Position numbers and translations under genes: made by a program
Assembly (NCBI GenBank): GCA_031177985.1
Contig: JAPSJW010000002.1
Span: 62,001-126,000 of the forward strand
Direction of reading: 5' to 3'
DNA length: 64,000 nucleotides
Origin: Microbacteriaceae bacterium
GTDB lineage: Bacteria > Actinomycetota > Actinomycetes > Actinomycetales > Microbacteriaceae
The notes under the pieces: model-generated
The model's input: the letters and a program-made list of their open reading frames with translations, nothing else
What the model was told of the DNA's origin: nothing
Databases searched by the model: none
In this document: piece after piece, positions 1-10,220 of the stretch
Position numbering within the stretch: the stretch's first letter is position 1
Layout: every line of letters starts with the position of its first letter

Positions 1-141
1 CACCTCGCCGACGTTGGCGCCGACGCCGTCGCTGGGGTCGTACTCGAGCAGCGTGGCCGGCGGGGTGATGAAGTTGCACCCCGCGGTGCCGACGAGAATG
101 GCGGCCGCCAAGACGACGGATGCGGCACGACGTGCCCTCAC
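1..141 (-). CDS. LpqE-like lipoprotein, N-terminal part (gene runs off the window)
   Basis: The visible 47 codons begin with GTG at 141, six bases after a GGAGG ribosome binding site. They encode an arginine-rich n-region, a hydrophobic stretch and a lipobox ending TAGC, with Cys22 as the lipidation site, so the product should be a secreted lipoprotein. The mature part starts with a YDPSDGVGANVGEV-like segment. In mycobacteria the lipoprotein gene lpqE lies next to carD in the same divergent arrangement, which supports an LpqE-like assignment. The function of that family is not well established. The C-terminal part lies outside the window, so domain content cannot be checked. Confidence 0.75.
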   Translation of the reverse strand, partial: MRARRAASVVLAAAILVGTAGCNFITPPATLLEYDPSDGVGANVGEV

Positions 142-294
142 GAGTAGCCTCCAGGAGCGTTCGACTGCTCCGCGGAACACGGCGGAGCCTCTTTCGGAGC
201 CTAGCGTAGCCGCGCGGCGCGGGCCTCTGAGTTAGGACACCCTTACTCGAAAGGCCCTGTGGTAAGCTAGTTCCCCTTGGAAGGGGCACAATCC

Positions 295-777
295 ATGCAG
301 TTTGAGGTCGGAGAGACCGTCGTCTACCCCCACCACGGTGCGGCGACAATCACCGAGGTGAAGACCCGGACCATCAAGGGCGAAGAGAAGATCTATCTCA
401 AGCTCAACGTCACGCAGGGTGATCTGACGATCGAGGTCCCGGCTGAGAACGTCGACCTGGTCGGCGTGCGCGACGTGATCGGCAAGGAGGGTCTCGACCG
501 CGTGTTCGAGGTGCTCCGCGCTCCTTTCACCGAGGAGCCCACCAACTGGAGCCGTCGCTACAAGGCGAACCTCGAGAAGCTCGCCTCGGGCGATGTCATC
601 AAGGTCTCCGAGGTCGTGCGCGACCTGTGGCGTCGCGACCAGGACCGCGGACTCTCCGCGGGCGAGAAGCGGATGCTCGCGAAGGCGCGGCAGATCCTGA
701 TCTCCGAGCTGGCTCTGGCTGAGAAGACCGACGAGGAGAAGGCGTCGACCGTCCTCGACGAGGTCCTCGCGTCCTGA
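295..777 (+). CDS. carD: CarD-family RNA polymerase-binding transcription regulator
   Basis: A 160-residue protein that starts [17 protein letters not shown], the hallmark of the N-terminal RNA polymerase-interacting (Tudor-like) domain of CarD. The helical C-terminal domain (about residues 70-160) contacts the upstream edge of the promoter bubble in characterised homologues and stabilises open complexes. ATG at 295 is chosen because the family starts at this methionine and a GGAAGGGG Shine-Dalgarno-like sequence lies just upstream; a TTG at 277 would add six non-conserved residues. Length is normal. The neighbours (lpqE-like gene divergent, ispDF and cysS downstream) match the conserved actinobacterial order. 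Confidence 0.97.
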   Translation: MQFEVGETVVYPHHGAATITEVKTRTIKGEEKIYLKLNVTQGDLTIEVPAENVDLVGVRDVIGKEGLDRVFEVLRAPFTEEPTNWSRRYKANLEKLASGDVIKVSEVVRDLWRRDQDRGLSAGEKRMLAKARQILISELALAEKTDEEKASTVLDEVLAS

Positions 778-818
778 ACCCCTCGACGCGAGTCGGCGTC
801 TTGATCCGCTGACGCGGT

Positions 819-824
819 TAGCCT
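819..824 (+). promoter_or_regulatory. -10 box (TAGCCT) for ispDF, leaderless type
   Basis: TAGCCT ends six bases before the ATG at 831, too close for a Shine-Dalgarno sequence, so the start codon should be at or next to the transcription start. The same spacing recurs at many genes of this window. A weak GACGC/GCGTC hairpin at 784-799 lies between carD and this site. Confidence 0.55.
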
Positions 825-830
825 GAGGGC

Positions 831-2003
831 ATGACCGACGTCACGCCTTCCACGGCCGTCGTGCTCGTGGCCGCGGGAAGCGGCACCCGGCTGGGTGAGC
901 GCATGCCGAAGGCCTTCGTGCGCCTCGGCGACCGCACCATCCTCGAGCACGCCGTCGATCGCGTGCTCGGCATGACCGACCCCGTGCAGCTCATCGTCGT
1001 CGTGCCCGCGCAGGAGCTGGCGCGCGCCCGCGAGCTCGTGGAGCGGCGCACCGGGCGCGTGCGCGAGCTCGCGACGGTAATTGCGGGTGGATCGTCGCGG
1101 CAGGCGTCCGTCGCGGCGGGGCTCGCCGCTCTCGGCCCCACGGTGAGGACGGTGCTGGTGCACGACGCAGCCCGGGCGCTCACGCCGTCCGAGCAGCTCG
1201 ACGCCGTGGCCCGCGCCGCGGCCACCGCATCCGTCGTGCCGGGGCTCCCGGTGACCGACACCATCAAGCGGATCGCCGAGGACGTCGTGCTCGAGACGGT
1301 CGACCGCTCGGAGCTACTCGCGGTGCAGACGCCGCAGGGCTTCCCGCGGGACGTGCTCGTCGACGCCTACGCCAGCGCGCAGGAGGAGTACACCGACGAC
1401 GCTGCGGTCGTCGCCGCCGCGGGACACGATGTGCACGGCGTTCCGGGCGACCCGCTCGCCTTCAAGATCACCACCCCGTGGGACCTGCAGCGGGCCGAGC
1501 GCCTGGTGGCAGGTCCCCCCGCGAGCTCGCTGCGCACGGGCATCGGCGTCGACGTGCACGCCTTCTCACCCGATGTGCCGCTGTGGCTGGGCGGTCTGCA
1601 CTGGCCCGACGAGCCGGGGCTCGCCGGTCACAGCGACGGCGACGCCATCGCGCATGCCATTTGCGATGCGGTGCTGAGCGCCGCGGGTCTCGGCGACATC
1701 GGCTCGCGGTTCGGCACCGCCGACCCCGGCTATGCGGGGGCGCGCGGCGAGGTGTTCCTGCGGGAGACCGTGCGCCTCGTCACCGGCGCCGGCTACTCGA
1801 TCGTGAGCGTCGCCGTGCAGGTCGTCTCGCAGCGCCCGAAGCTCTCCAAGCGCAGGGCCGAGGTCGAGGCGGTGCTCGAGGGCATCGTCGGAGCGCCCGT
1901 CTCCGTCGCGGGCACGACGACCGACGGGCTCGGATTCCCCGGACGAGGGGAGGGGCTCACCGCGATCGCGTCGGCTCTCGTCGAGCGGCTGCCTGGTCGC
2001 TGA
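831..2003 (+). CDS. ispDF: Bifunctional 2-C-methyl-D-erythritol 4-phosphate cytidylyltransferase / 2,4-cyclodiphosphate synthase
   Basis: One 390-residue chain carries two consecutive MEP-pathway enzymes of isoprenoid synthesis. Residues 1-230 are IspD: the CTP-binding loop AAGSGTRLGERMPKAF lies near residues 12-28, with a later VHDAARAL segment. Residues from about 235 are IspF: GIGVDVHAF supplies metal ligands Asp241 and His243, followed by GHSDGDAIAHA. The enzymes convert MEP to CDP-ME and CDP-ME 2-phosphate to the cyclodiphosphate; the intervening IspE kinase must be encoded elsewhere. In mycobacteria ispD and ispF are separate genes at the same locus. Start ATG 831 is supported by the leaderless -10 box. 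Confidence 0.96.
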   Translation: MTDVTPSTAVVLVAAGSGTRLGERMPKAFVRLGDRTILEHAVDRVLGMTDPVQLIVVVPAQELARARELVERRTGRVRELATVIAGGSSRQASVAAGLAALGPTVRTVLVHDAARALTPSEQLDAVARAAATASVVPGLPVTDTIKRIAEDVVLETVDRSELLAVQTPQGFPRDVLVDAYASAQEEYTDDAAVVAAAGHDVHGVPGDPLAFKITTPWDLQRAERLVAGPPASSLRTGIGVDVHAFSPDVPLWLGGLHWPDEPGLAGHSDGDAIAHAICDAVLSAAGLGDIGSRFGTADPGYAGARGEVFLRETVRLVTGAGYSIVSVAVQVVSQRPKLSKRRAEVEAVLEGIVGAPVSVAGTTTDGLGFPGRGEGLTAIASALVERLPGR

Positions 2004-2063
2004 CCAGGCTCAACGCCCGTCATCTCCCCGGTCCCCGAACCCGGCGAAGATACACTGGGCCGG

Positions 2064-3479
2064 GTGACCGTCCGGCTCTACGACACCAAGGCGCAGGCCC
2101 TCGTCGACTTCGTCCCGCTCGTGCCGGGCAAGGTCGGCATGTACGTCTGCGGACCCACGGTGCAGTCCTCCCCGCACATCGGCCACCTCCGCTCGGCGCT
2201 CGTCTACGACCTCTGGCGCCGCTGGCTCACCTACCGGGGCTTCGACGTGACTCTCGTGCGCAACGTCACCGACATCGACGACAAGATCCTCGCGAATGCC
2301 ACGGGAGGCGAACCGTGGTGGGCCCTCGCCTACCGCTACGAGCTCGAGTTCACCGCGGGCTACACCAAGCTCGGCATCCAGGCCCCCACCTACGAGCCGC
2401 GCGCCACCGCATCCGTCACCGAGATGCAGGAGATCGTGCAGCGGCTGATCGACCGCGGGCACGCGTATCCCGCGCCGGACGGCTCGGGCGACGTGTACTT
2501 CGACGTGAAGACCTGGCCCGCCTACGGCGAGCTCACCCGCCAGGCGCTGGACAACATGGAGGCCGCGGCGGATGCGGACCCCCGCGGCAAGCGGGACCCC
2601 CGCGACTTCGCGCTGTGGAAGGGCCACAAACCCGGCGAGCCCGAGTCGGCGGCCTGGCAGTCGCCGTGGGGTCCCGGACGCCCCGGCTGGCACATCGAGT
2701 GCTCCGCGATGTCGCGGCGCTACCTGGGTGCGGAGTTCGACATCCACGGCGGCGGGCTCGACCTGCGGTTCCCGCACCATGAGAACGAGCTCGCCCAGTC
2801 CACCGCCGCCGGCGACGGGTTCGCGCGGCACTGGGTGCACAACGGCCTCGTGAACGTCGACGGGCAGAAGATGTCCAAGTCGCTCGGCAACTCCGTCTTC
2901 GCCGCCGACCTGCTCGCTGCGGCCCGCCCGGTCGTCGTGCGCTACTTCCTCGGCAGCGCCCACTACCGGTCGACGATCGACTTTCACGACGGCTCGCTGC
3001 GCGAGGCCGAGGCGGCGCTCGAGCGGATCGAGGGCTTCCTCGAGCGCGCCGAGCGGCGACTCGAGGGAACCCGGTTCGCCTCGGCGGGCGTGACGGTGCT
3101 GCCCGACGAATTCGCGGCCGAGATGGACGACGACCTCGGCGTGCCTGGCGCGATCGCGGTGCTGCACGAGCGGGTGCGCGCGGGCAACGCCGCGCTCGAC
3201 GCAGCAGACCTCGGCGAGGTCGCGCGCATCCGAGGCGAGGTGCAGGCGATGACCGAGGTGCTCGGCATCGCGCCCTCCGCCTCCGACTGGGCCGGCTCCG
3301 ACGCCGCCCCCACCCACCAGGCCCTTGCGGCGCTCGTCGAGCGTCTCATCGCGGCCCGCGACGCTGCGCGTCGGGAGCGGGACTTCGCCGCAGCCGACCG
3401 CATTCGCGACGACCTCACCGCCGCGGGCATCCGTATCGAGGACAGCCCGCACGGATCGCATTGGAGCATCGAACAGTGA
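2064..3479 (+). CDS. cysS: Cysteinyl-tRNA synthetase
   Basis: A 471-residue class I aminoacyl-tRNA synthetase that charges tRNA-Cys in the cytoplasm. It has the HIGH signature as PHIGHL (around residues 37-42) after the zinc-ligand segment YVCGPTVQ, the WHIECSAMS zinc and substrate region, and the KMSKS loop (Lys269 in [11 protein letters not shown]). The C-terminal part holds the helical anticodon-binding region with [15 protein letters not shown]. Length is typical. Start is GTG 2064; a TACACT -10 element ends seven bases upstream, suggesting a leaderless mRNA. Its stop codon overlaps the start of rlmB (GTGA), so the two are translationally coupled. Confidence 0.97.
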   Translation: MTVRLYDTKAQALVDFVPLVPGKVGMYVCGPTVQSSPHIGHLRSALVYDLWRRWLTYRGFDVTLVRNVTDIDDKILANATGGEPWWALAYRYELEFTAGYTKLGIQAPTYEPRATASVTEMQEIVQRLIDRGHAYPAPDGSGDVYFDVKTWPAYGELTRQALDNMEAAADADPRGKRDPRDFALWKGHKPGEPESAAWQSPWGPGRPGWHIECSAMSRRYLGAEFDIHGGGLDLRFPHHENELAQSTAAGDGFARHWVHNGLVNVDGQKMSKSLGNSVFAADLLAAARPVVVRYFLGSAHYRSTIDFHDGSLREAEAALERIEGFLERAERRLEGTRFASAGVTVLPDEFAAEMDDDLGVPGAIAVLHERVRAGNAALDAADLGEVARIRGEVQAMTEVLGIAPSASDWAGSDAAPTHQALAALVERLIAARDAARRERDFAAADRIRDDLTAAGIRIEDSPHGSHWSIEQ

Positions 3480-4492
3480 AGAACCCAGGCAACAAGCCGC
3501 GTCCGGGCGCCGTGCGCAAGTCGCGCAAAGGCCCCCAGGTCGGTTCGGGAGGACAGGGCCGGCAGGCGCTCGAGGGCCGCGGCCCGACGCCGAAGGCCGA
3601 GGAGCGCCCGTACCACCCCGCCGCGAAGCGCAAGGCGTCGCAGGAGCGGCTCGACGCTGCACGCGCCCGCCGCGGCGGCAAGCAGCCGCAGCAGCCCCAG
3701 CAGGCCGAGCAGCAGCGGATGCGCAAGCCCAAGTCGAGCGACGACAGCGAGATGGTCACCGGCCGCAACTCCGTGGTGGAGGCCCTGAGGGCGCGCATCC
3801 CCGCGACCGCGCTCTACCTCGCGTCGAAGATCGAGTTCGACGACCGCATCAAGGAGGCGCTCAACCTCGCCAACAAGCGCGGCATCCCGGTGCTCGAGGT
3901 GATGCGGCCCGAGCTCGACCGGCTCTCGGGGCCGGACTCGGTGCACCAGGGCATCGCCCTCAAGGTGCCGCCGTACGAGTACGCGCACCCGCTCGAGCTG
4001 CTCGACACCGTGGAGCGCCGCGGCCAGGTGCCACTGCTGGTCGCCCTCGACGGGGTGACCGATCCCCGCAACCTGGGCGCCATCATCCGATCGGTCGCCG
4101 CGTTCGGCGGGCAGGGCGTCATCGTGCCGCAGCGCCGGTCGGTCGGCATGACCGCCGCCGCGTGGAAGACGTCGGCCGGTGCGGCCGCCCGCACGCCGGT
4201 CGCGATGGCGGCGAACCTCACCCAGACGATCAAGGCGCTCAAGGAGCGCGGCGTCTTCGTGCTCGGGCTGGACGGCGGGGGAGACGTGCAGCTGCCCGAT
4301 CTCGCCCTGGCAACCGAGCCCGTGCTGCTGGTCGTCGGCAGTGAGGGCAAGGGTCTCTCGCGCCTCGTCACGGAGACCTGCGACGCGGTGGTCTCGATCC
4401 CGATCAGCTCCTCGACCGAGTCGCTCAACGCCGGTATCGCGGCGAGCGTCGCGCTGTACGAGATCTCGCGGCTGCGGTCGCAGCGGGGGTAG
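3476..4492 (+). CDS. rlmB: 23S rRNA 2'-O-ribose methyltransferase, RlmB/TrmH (SpoU) family
   Basis: A 338-residue SPOUT methyltransferase. Residues 1-80 are a basic, Gln/Pro-rich, low-complexity extension that is common in actinobacterial members. Then come the SpoU_sub_bind domain ([15 protein letters not shown] onward) and the knotted catalytic domain with motif 1 ([14 protein letters not shown]), motif 2 ([10 protein letters not shown]) and motif 3 ([14 protein letters not shown]). The family methylates the 2'-OH of G2251 in 23S rRNA (E. coli numbering); the exact target here is inferred. GTG 3476 overlaps the cysS stop. The last gene of the conserved carD-rlmB run. Confidence 0.93.
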   Translation: MKNPGNKPRPGAVRKSRKGPQVGSGGQGRQALEGRGPTPKAEERPYHPAAKRKASQERLDAARARRGGKQPQQPQQAEQQRMRKPKSSDDSEMVTGRNSVVEALRARIPATALYLASKIEFDDRIKEALNLANKRGIPVLEVMRPELDRLSGPDSVHQGIALKVPPYEYAHPLELLDTVERRGQVPLLVALDGVTDPRNLGAIIRSVAAFGGQGVIVPQRRSVGMTAAAWKTSAGAAARTPVAMAANLTQTIKALKERGVFVLGLDGGGDVQLPDLALATEPVLLVVGSEGKGLSRLVTETCDAVVSIPISSSTESLNAGIAASVALYEISRLRSQRG

Positions 4493-4536
4493 CGCACGAC
4501 CTGCGGGATGTCGGTGGCGCGTCGCACCCTGGAAAT

Positions 4537-5409
4537 ATGACGATCGCTATCACTACCCCGACGGGGAACGTGGGGCGCGAGCTCGCGACGTTCCTCCTTC
4601 GAGCGGGCGAACGCCCGCGAGTCCTCGTGCGCGACGCCGCACGACTCGACCCCGCCGTGCGCGACGCCTCCGACGTGCGTGAAGTCGACCTGACGGATGC
4701 CGACGCGGTGCTCGAGGCGACGCGCGGTGTCGAGGCTCTCTACTGGGTCGCGCCGACCTTCGGGGCGCCCGATCCGCTCGCCGCCTACGAGCACCTCGGG
4801 CAGGTGGCCGCCTCCGCTGTGCGTGAGAACCGCATCGAGCGGGTCGTGTTCCAGAGCAGCGTCGGTGCGGAGGCGCGGGGCGGCTTCGGCGACATCGACG
4901 GGCTGGGCCGCGTCGAGGAGCTCCTCGACGGCACCGGAGCCTCAGTGGCCCACCTGCGCTGCGGGTACTTCTTCACGAATCTGCTGATGGACCCCGACAG
5001 CCTCGCCGAGGGTCGCCTGACGACCACGGTGCCGCTCGACCTGCGCTTCCCCTGGGTCGCGCCGGACGACATCGCGGCGACCGCAGCTGGACGGCTCCTC
5101 TCCCGCAGCTGGTCGGGTCGGGTCACCCAGGGGGTGTACGGCCCCGAGGACCTGTCATGGGCCGACGTGGCGCGGGTGCTCGGCGAGGTGCTCGGGCGAA
5201 CGATCGAGGCCGTGCAGGTCACCGACGACGAGGTCGCGGCCGGCCTGCGCGCGTTCGGCATGAACGAGAAGCAGGTCGACGCGATCATCGGGATGTCGCG
5301 CGGACTCCGGCAGCCCGGCTACCTGCCCGGCGATCCCCGCGACGTGACCAGCACGACGCCGACGACCCTGCGGGCGTGGGCGACGGAGGCGCTCACCGTG
5401 GCGAGGTAG
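4537..5409 (+). CDS. NmrA-like NAD(P)-binding protein (atypical SDR)
   Basis: 290 residues with an N-terminal Rossmann start MTIAITTPTGNVGRELATFL, a TGxxG-type dinucleotide-binding loop, then an acidic DLTDADAVLEATRG segment typical of NmrA/HSCARG-like proteins. Family members act as NAD(P)H sensors or quinone/azo reductases. No catalytic Tyr-x-x-x-Lys pair is evident, as is usual for NmrA-like atypical SDRs. The gene is a single unit between rlmB and the convergent DUF4032 gene. The substrate cannot be read from the sequence. Confidence 0.8.
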   Translation: MTIAITTPTGNVGRELATFLLRAGERPRVLVRDAARLDPAVRDASDVREVDLTDADAVLEATRGVEALYWVAPTFGAPDPLAAYEHLGQVAASAVRENRIERVVFQSSVGAEARGGFGDIDGLGRVEELLDGTGASVAHLRCGYFFTNLLMDPDSLAEGRLTTTVPLDLRFPWVAPDDIAATAAGRLLSRSWSGRVTQGVYGPEDLSWADVARVLGEVLGRTIEAVQVTDDEVAAGLRAFGMNEKQVDAIIGMSRGLRQPGYLPGDPRDVTSTTPTTLRAWATEALTVAR

Positions 5410-5455
5410 CTCGGCGGCTCGAGGCGCTGCGCGCTCAGGGCGTGATGCCCGAGCG

Positions 5456-6730
5456 TCACACCTTGTCGCGCCAGTCCTCCACGGCCTCGGTCGGCACCGT
5501 GATCGCCGACGTGATCGGAGCGACCAGGGTCGCCTCGTCGCGCCGGTGGCGCAGCACCGTGTCGATGTAGCTGCTGACCGCTTCGGCCAGCGGCACGTCG
5601 CGGTTCTCGTTCTGCGAGAGGTACCAGCGGTGGTCGAGCAGCTGGTGGAACACCTCGGCCGGTTCCAGGCGGCCCTTGAGCTCCCTGGGGATGGCGCGGA
5701 TCACCGGCTCGAAGACGCGGGCCACCCACTCGTGGGCGATCATCTCCTCGTCCTCGTCGCCCGGGTACACGGTCGCACTGTACGAGTCGAGGTCGTTGAG
5801 CAGGCGTCTGGCCTGGTTCTCCTGCGCGTCGATCCCGGTGAGCCGCAGCAGCCGCCGCTGGTGATGACCGGCGTCGACGACCTTCGGCTGGATGCGCACC
5901 TTCGTGCCCGTGTCATCCGTGCGGATCGCGAGCTCGTCGACGTCGAAACCGAGGTCGTTGAGCCGCTGCACGCGCTGGTTGATGCGCCAGCGCTCGGACT
6001 GGGCGAACGTCTCCGACCCGGTCAGCTCCTTCCAGAGCGAACGGTAGGCGGCGACGATGCCGTTGCTGATCTCGACCGGGTCGAGCGTCTCGTCGAGGCG
6101 GCCGCCCGCTTGCAGGTCGAGCAGCTCACCGGCGATGTTGACGCGGGCGATCTCGAGGTCGTTCTCGCGCTGCCCGTTCGAGAGCCCGCCGTCGTAGAGC
6201 TGGCCGGTCTCGGCATCCACCAGGTAGGCGGCGAAGGCACCGGCGTCGCGGCGGAAGAGGGTGTTCGAGAGCGACACGTCGCCCCAGAAGAACCCGACGA
6301 TGTGCAGCCGCACGAGCAGCACCGCGAGGGCGTCCACGAGCCTGGTCGCGGTGTCGGGCCGCAGGGTCTGCGAGTAGAGGGCGCGGTAGGGGAGCGAGAA
6401 CTTGAGGTGCCGGGTGACGAGCACCGGCTCCAGCGGATCGCCCTGGTCGCTCTGCCGGTTCGTGATGACCGCGACCGGCTCGACGCACGGGATCTCGAGA
6501 CGCTGCAGCATCCGCAGCATGTCGTACTCGCGGCGGGCGAGCTCAGCGCTCGTCTCCTTGATCGCGACGATGTATCCGCTCAGGTGCACGAAGCGCACCA
6601 GGTGACGGGAGATGCCCTTGGGCAGGGCGGCGATCGAGTCCTCGGGCCATACGTCGAGCGGGAGCTCCCACGGCAGGTCGAGCAGCGCGGGGTCGACCGT
6701 GGCCGAGGTGATGTTCAGCGAAGCACTCAT
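5456..6730 (-). CDS. DUF4032 protein with kinase-like fold
   Basis: A 424-residue protein that matches actinobacterial DUF4032 proteins in its overall pattern. The first ~280 residues resemble a lipopolysaccharide-kinase/protein-kinase-like fold. There is a VAIKETSAE-type lysine strand, a catalytic-loop-like segment FFWGDVSLSNTLFRR and a metal-loop-like VDAETGQLYDG. The C-terminal ~110 residues are the DUF4032 domain proper. Kinase activity is inference from these motifs; no substrate is known to me. ATG 6730 fits the conserved MSASLNIT start. A TAGGCT element lies 11 bases upstream on the coding strand. The gene is convergent with the NmrA-like gene. Confidence 0.8.
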   Translation of the reverse strand: MSASLNITSATVDPALLDLPWELPLDVWPEDSIAALPKGISRHLVRFVHLSGYIVAIKETSAELARREYDMLRMLQRLEIPCVEPVAVITNRQSDQGDPLEPVLVTRHLKFSLPYRALYSQTLRPDTATRLVDALAVLLVRLHIVGFFWGDVSLSNTLFRRDAGAFAAYLVDAETGQLYDGGLSNGQRENDLEIARVNIAGELLDLQAGGRLDETLDPVEISNGIVAAYRSLWKELTGSETFAQSERWRINQRVQRLNDLGFDVDELAIRTDDTGTKVRIQPKVVDAGHHQRRLLRLTGIDAQENQARRLLNDLDSYSATVYPGDEDEEMIAHEWVARVFEPVIRAIPRELKGRLEPAEVFHQLLDHRWYLSQNENRDVPLAEAVSSYIDTVLRHRRDEATLVAPITSAITVPTEAVEDWRDKV

Positions 6731-6759
6731 GTCAGCGGATCAGCCTACGCGGGAACGGC

Positions 6760-6792
6760 GAGAGCCCGCCTCCCCAGGGGAGACGGGCTCTC
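6760..6792 (-). terminator. Intrinsic terminator after the ABC ATPase gene
   Basis: Perfect 9-bp stem GAGAGCCCG/CGGGCTCTC with a 15-base internal loop that itself can pair (CTCCCC/GGGGAG). It lies just downstream of the stop codon at 6808 of the minus-strand ATPase gene and upstream of the DUF4032 start. Confidence 0.8.
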
Positions 6793-6807
6793 GTGGACCG
6801 GAAGGGG

Positions 6808-7902
<1,095 letters not shown>

Positions 7903-7918
7903 TGCAGATTCTCCTTCA

Positions 7919-7936
7919 CCGGCAGGTACGTGCCGG
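7919..7936 (-). promoter_or_regulatory. 5'-UTR hairpin directly upstream of the ABC ATPase ribosome binding site
   Basis: On the coding strand CCGGCA-CGTACC-TGCCGG forms a perfect 6-bp hairpin that ends next to the GAAGGAG Shine-Dalgarno sequence. A structured 5'-UTR motif called msiK RNA is known in front of MsiK ATPase genes of actinobacteria; position and gene context fit, but I cannot confirm membership from the primary sequence. A CATAAT -10-like element lies about 90 bases upstream. Confidence 0.4.
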
Positions 7937-8114
7937 ACGATCCGTAGTGAATGGATGTGGGCCTTCGCACCGCGGGAAGCGCGACGTCGGGCACCGTTGC
8001 TCATTATGTCACTCGTTCGCGGGCCGCACACACCCCGCCGGAGAAGTGGTACGGATGCCGCTCGCAGTCCGCTTCGATCGTGCTTTCAGGGTCGCGACGT
8101 AGCCTCGCCCAGGC

Positions 8115-8861
8115 ATGGACACCACGGAGCAGCGGAAGACGGGACGACGCGTCGTCGTTCTCGTCACCGTCGGCCTCCTCGCGGCGGCGACGATCATCGG
8201 CATCGTGGCGATGGCGACACAGGCTGCGGACCGCCCCGTCCCGCGCAACGTCTCCGACGGCGCCATCACCATCTCGTCGGCTCGCGGCTCAGATGACGCG
8301 TCGCTCGACATCCGCATCTACCTCGACTACTCGTGCCCCTACTGCGCCGAGTTCGACGAGGCGAACGGAGCGCTGCTCGGTGAGCTGGTCGCGGACGGCA
8401 CCGCCGTCGTGCACGTGCACCCGGTCGCGATCTTCGACAGCGCGTCGGGCGGCGCCGAGTACTCCACCCGGTCGGCGAACGCCGCGGTGTGCGTCGTCGA
8501 CGGGGCCCCGACGGCCTACCTGTCGTTCCACGAGCTGCTGTTCCGGCATCAGCCGCCGCAGGACGGGCCGGGGCTCGACGACGACACCCTCGTCGCTCTC
8601 GCGTCGCAGGCGGGCGCCGGCGAACCCGCCGTCGCCGACTGCATCCGCGGGCAGAAGTTCGAGGAGTGGCTGCGCACCGCGACCGACGAGGCACTCAGCT
8701 CGCCGGTGCCCGACTCCGACGTCGGCCACATCATGGGCACGCCCACGATCGTGGTGAACGGCCAGGAGTACGACTACCGGCTCGGGTCGGACGGCAGCTT
8801 CGATCCGGACGAGTTCGAGGCGTTCCTGCGCGAGATCGCGGGAGAGACGGTCGCTCCCTAG
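8115..8861 (+). CDS. Membrane-anchored DsbA/thioredoxin-like disulfide oxidoreductase (paralogue 1)
   Basis: 248 residues: a short cytoplasmic N-terminus, one transmembrane segment (about residues 13-34) and an extracytoplasmic thioredoxin-like DsbA domain. The active-site motif is CPYC in YLDYSCPYCAEFDEAN, and a cis-proline loop follows as MGTPTIVVNG. It should oxidise or isomerise disulfides in exported proteins. It lies directly upstream of a longer paralogue of the same architecture; the two probably arose by tandem duplication. A TAGCCT element lies nine bases before ATG 8115. It is divergent from the ABC ATPase gene. Confidence 0.9.
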   Translation: MDTTEQRKTGRRVVVLVTVGLLAAATIIGIVAMATQAADRPVPRNVSDGAITISSARGSDDASLDIRIYLDYSCPYCAEFDEANGALLGELVADGTAVVHVHPVAIFDSASGGAEYSTRSANAAVCVVDGAPTAYLSFHELLFRHQPPQDGPGLDDDTLVALASQAGAGEPAVADCIRGQKFEEWLRTATDEALSSPVPDSDVGHIMGTPTIVVNGQEYDYRLGSDGSFDPDEFEAFLREIAGETVAP

Positions 8862-8980
8862 GCGGCCCCAGCGCCCAGCCGCCGTTTGGAGATTTCCCAG
8901 AGACCCTCTTTACTATCCCTGGTGGCTCGCCGCGACTGGTTGACGCCTCACCCACTGCATCCCCTACCAGACGAGGTTCC

Positions 8981-9913
8981 ATGTCCAACGCCAGATCGGG
9001 CGACCGCCTGACGAAGAACGAGCGTCGGGAGGCGGCCCGCGAGAAGGCCCGCATCCTGCGCGAGGAGCAGCGGAAGCGCGAGAAGCGCAACAAGATCTTC
9101 CTGCAGGGAGGCATCGCGCTCGCCGCGATCGCCATCGTCGCGATCGTCGCCGTCATCATCGTCAACGCGATCCGTCCCCCCGGTCCTGGGCCCCGCAACA
9201 TGCTCGCGGACGGCATCAAGATCGGGCAGGACCTCGTCGCCGAGCGCACCCCCGCGCTCGAAGCCGACGACGAGCCGGTCGCGAACCCCCGCACCGAGGA
9301 CGTGCTCGACATCCAGATCTGGGTCGACTACCAGTGCCCGATCTGCAAGGCCTTCGAAGAGGCCAACACCACGCAGCTCGAGGAGCTGATCAACAACGGC
9401 AACGCGACCGTCGAGATCCACCCGCTGTCGTTCCTCGACCGCACCTCGCTCGGAGCCCGCTACTCCAGCCGTTCCGCCAACGCAGCCGCCTGCGTGGCCG
9501 ACTACTCGCCCGACAGCTTCTGGGCGTGGAACAGCCTGATGTTCGACAACCAGCCGGCTGAGGGCACCACGGGCCTCACGAACGAGGAGCTCATCGACAT
9601 CGCCGAGCAGGCCGAGGTCGAGTCGCTCGACGACATCACCTCGTGCATCAACGACGAGGAGTTCAAGGGCTGGGTCGAGAACGCGAGCAACCGGGCGCAG
9701 AACGTCCCCGTCGAGGGGGCGGAGGACGAGAATCTCGTCATCCAGGGCACCCCGACCGTGCTCGTGAACGGCGTGCGCTACAACCCGCAGCTCAACCAGG
9801 ACGGCTCGTTCAGCCCCGAGGACTTCGCGAACTTCATCCTCACGGTGGCGGGCAACGAGTTCACCGAGGAGTCGACCTCGACGCCCACTCCGACGCCCGA
9901 GCCGGAGAGCTGA
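8981..9913 (+). CDS. Membrane-anchored DsbA/thioredoxin-like disulfide oxidoreductase (paralogue 2)
   Basis: 310 residues: a charged cytoplasmic coiled-coil-like N-terminus (residues 8-38, rich in Arg/Lys/Glu), a transmembrane helix (about 42-65), then a DsbA-like domain with CPIC in VDYQCPICKAF and a cis-Pro loop QGTPTVLVNG. The last ~15 residues are a Thr/Pro/Glu-rich tail. It shares with its upstream neighbour the SRSANAA segment and the general layout. ATG 8981 is the first methionine before the conserved basic region. A likely TACTAT -10 lies about 70 bases upstream. A strong hairpin follows the stop codon. Confidence 0.9.
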   Translation: MSNARSGDRLTKNERREAAREKARILREEQRKREKRNKIFLQGGIALAAIAIVAIVAVIIVNAIRPPGPGPRNMLADGIKIGQDLVAERTPALEADDEPVANPRTEDVLDIQIWVDYQCPICKAFEEANTTQLEELINNGNATVEIHPLSFLDRTSLGARYSSRSANAAACVADYSPDSFWAWNSLMFDNQPAEGTTGLTNEELIDIAEQAEVESLDDITSCINDEEFKGWVENASNRAQNVPVEGAEDENLVIQGTPTVLVNGVRYNPQLNQDGSFSPEDFANFILTVAGNEFTEESTSTPTPTPEPES

Positions 9914-9930
9914 TCCGCAGCTGATCCTCG

Positions 9931-9960
9931 AAGGGGCGCGACCGTCTGGTCGCGTCCCTT
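9931..9960 (+). terminator. Intrinsic terminator after DsbA-like paralogue 2
   Basis: 13-bp stem AAGGGGCGCGACC/GGTCGCGTCCCTT (one G-T wobble) around a GTCT loop, 17 bases after the stop codon. Confidence 0.85.
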
Positions 9961-10044
9961 CGTCGTTTCCGGGTGCGGCCTAGCCCGCGGAGCGCGGGGA
10001 CGCCGGCGGCGGCAGCGAGGCGGCCGAGGTGGCGCGCCCCCATT

Positions 10045-10114
10045 GACGTGGCTGCCCCGTGACATCGATCGCGCGATCCGGGGCACCCGTTCGATGTCGC
10101 AAGGCAGCCACGTC
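10045..10114. repeat. Long two-step inverted repeat in intergenic DNA
   Basis: Outer arms GACGTGGCTGCC (10045-10056) and GGCAGCCACGTC (10103-10114) are perfect complements. Inner arms GACATCGA (10061-10068) and TCGATGTC (10091-10098) are also perfect. The arms are separated by symmetrical 4-base internal bulges, and the apex is a 22-base loop containing the palindrome TCGCGCGA. It lies in the ~260 bp between two convergent genes, apart from the terminators on each side, so it is not needed for termination. It could be a dispersed palindromic element or a protein-binding site. No second copy was seen in the window. Confidence 0.75.
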
Positions 10115-10177
10115 GAGAGCGGATGCCGTGGAGCGCCGGGTGCGGAGGCGCCGGCCAGAGTGCGAGGGCATGAAGAA

Positions 10178-10204
10178 GGGGCCCGACCGGATCGGTCGAG
10201 CCCC
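10178..10204 (-). terminator. Intrinsic terminator after the SPFH gene
   Basis: 11-bp stem with one mismatch (GGGGCcCGACC against GGTCGaGCCCC) around a GGATC loop, just downstream of the minus-strand stop codon at 10221. Confidence 0.75.
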
Positions 10205-10220
10205 TCTCTCACAACTCAGG

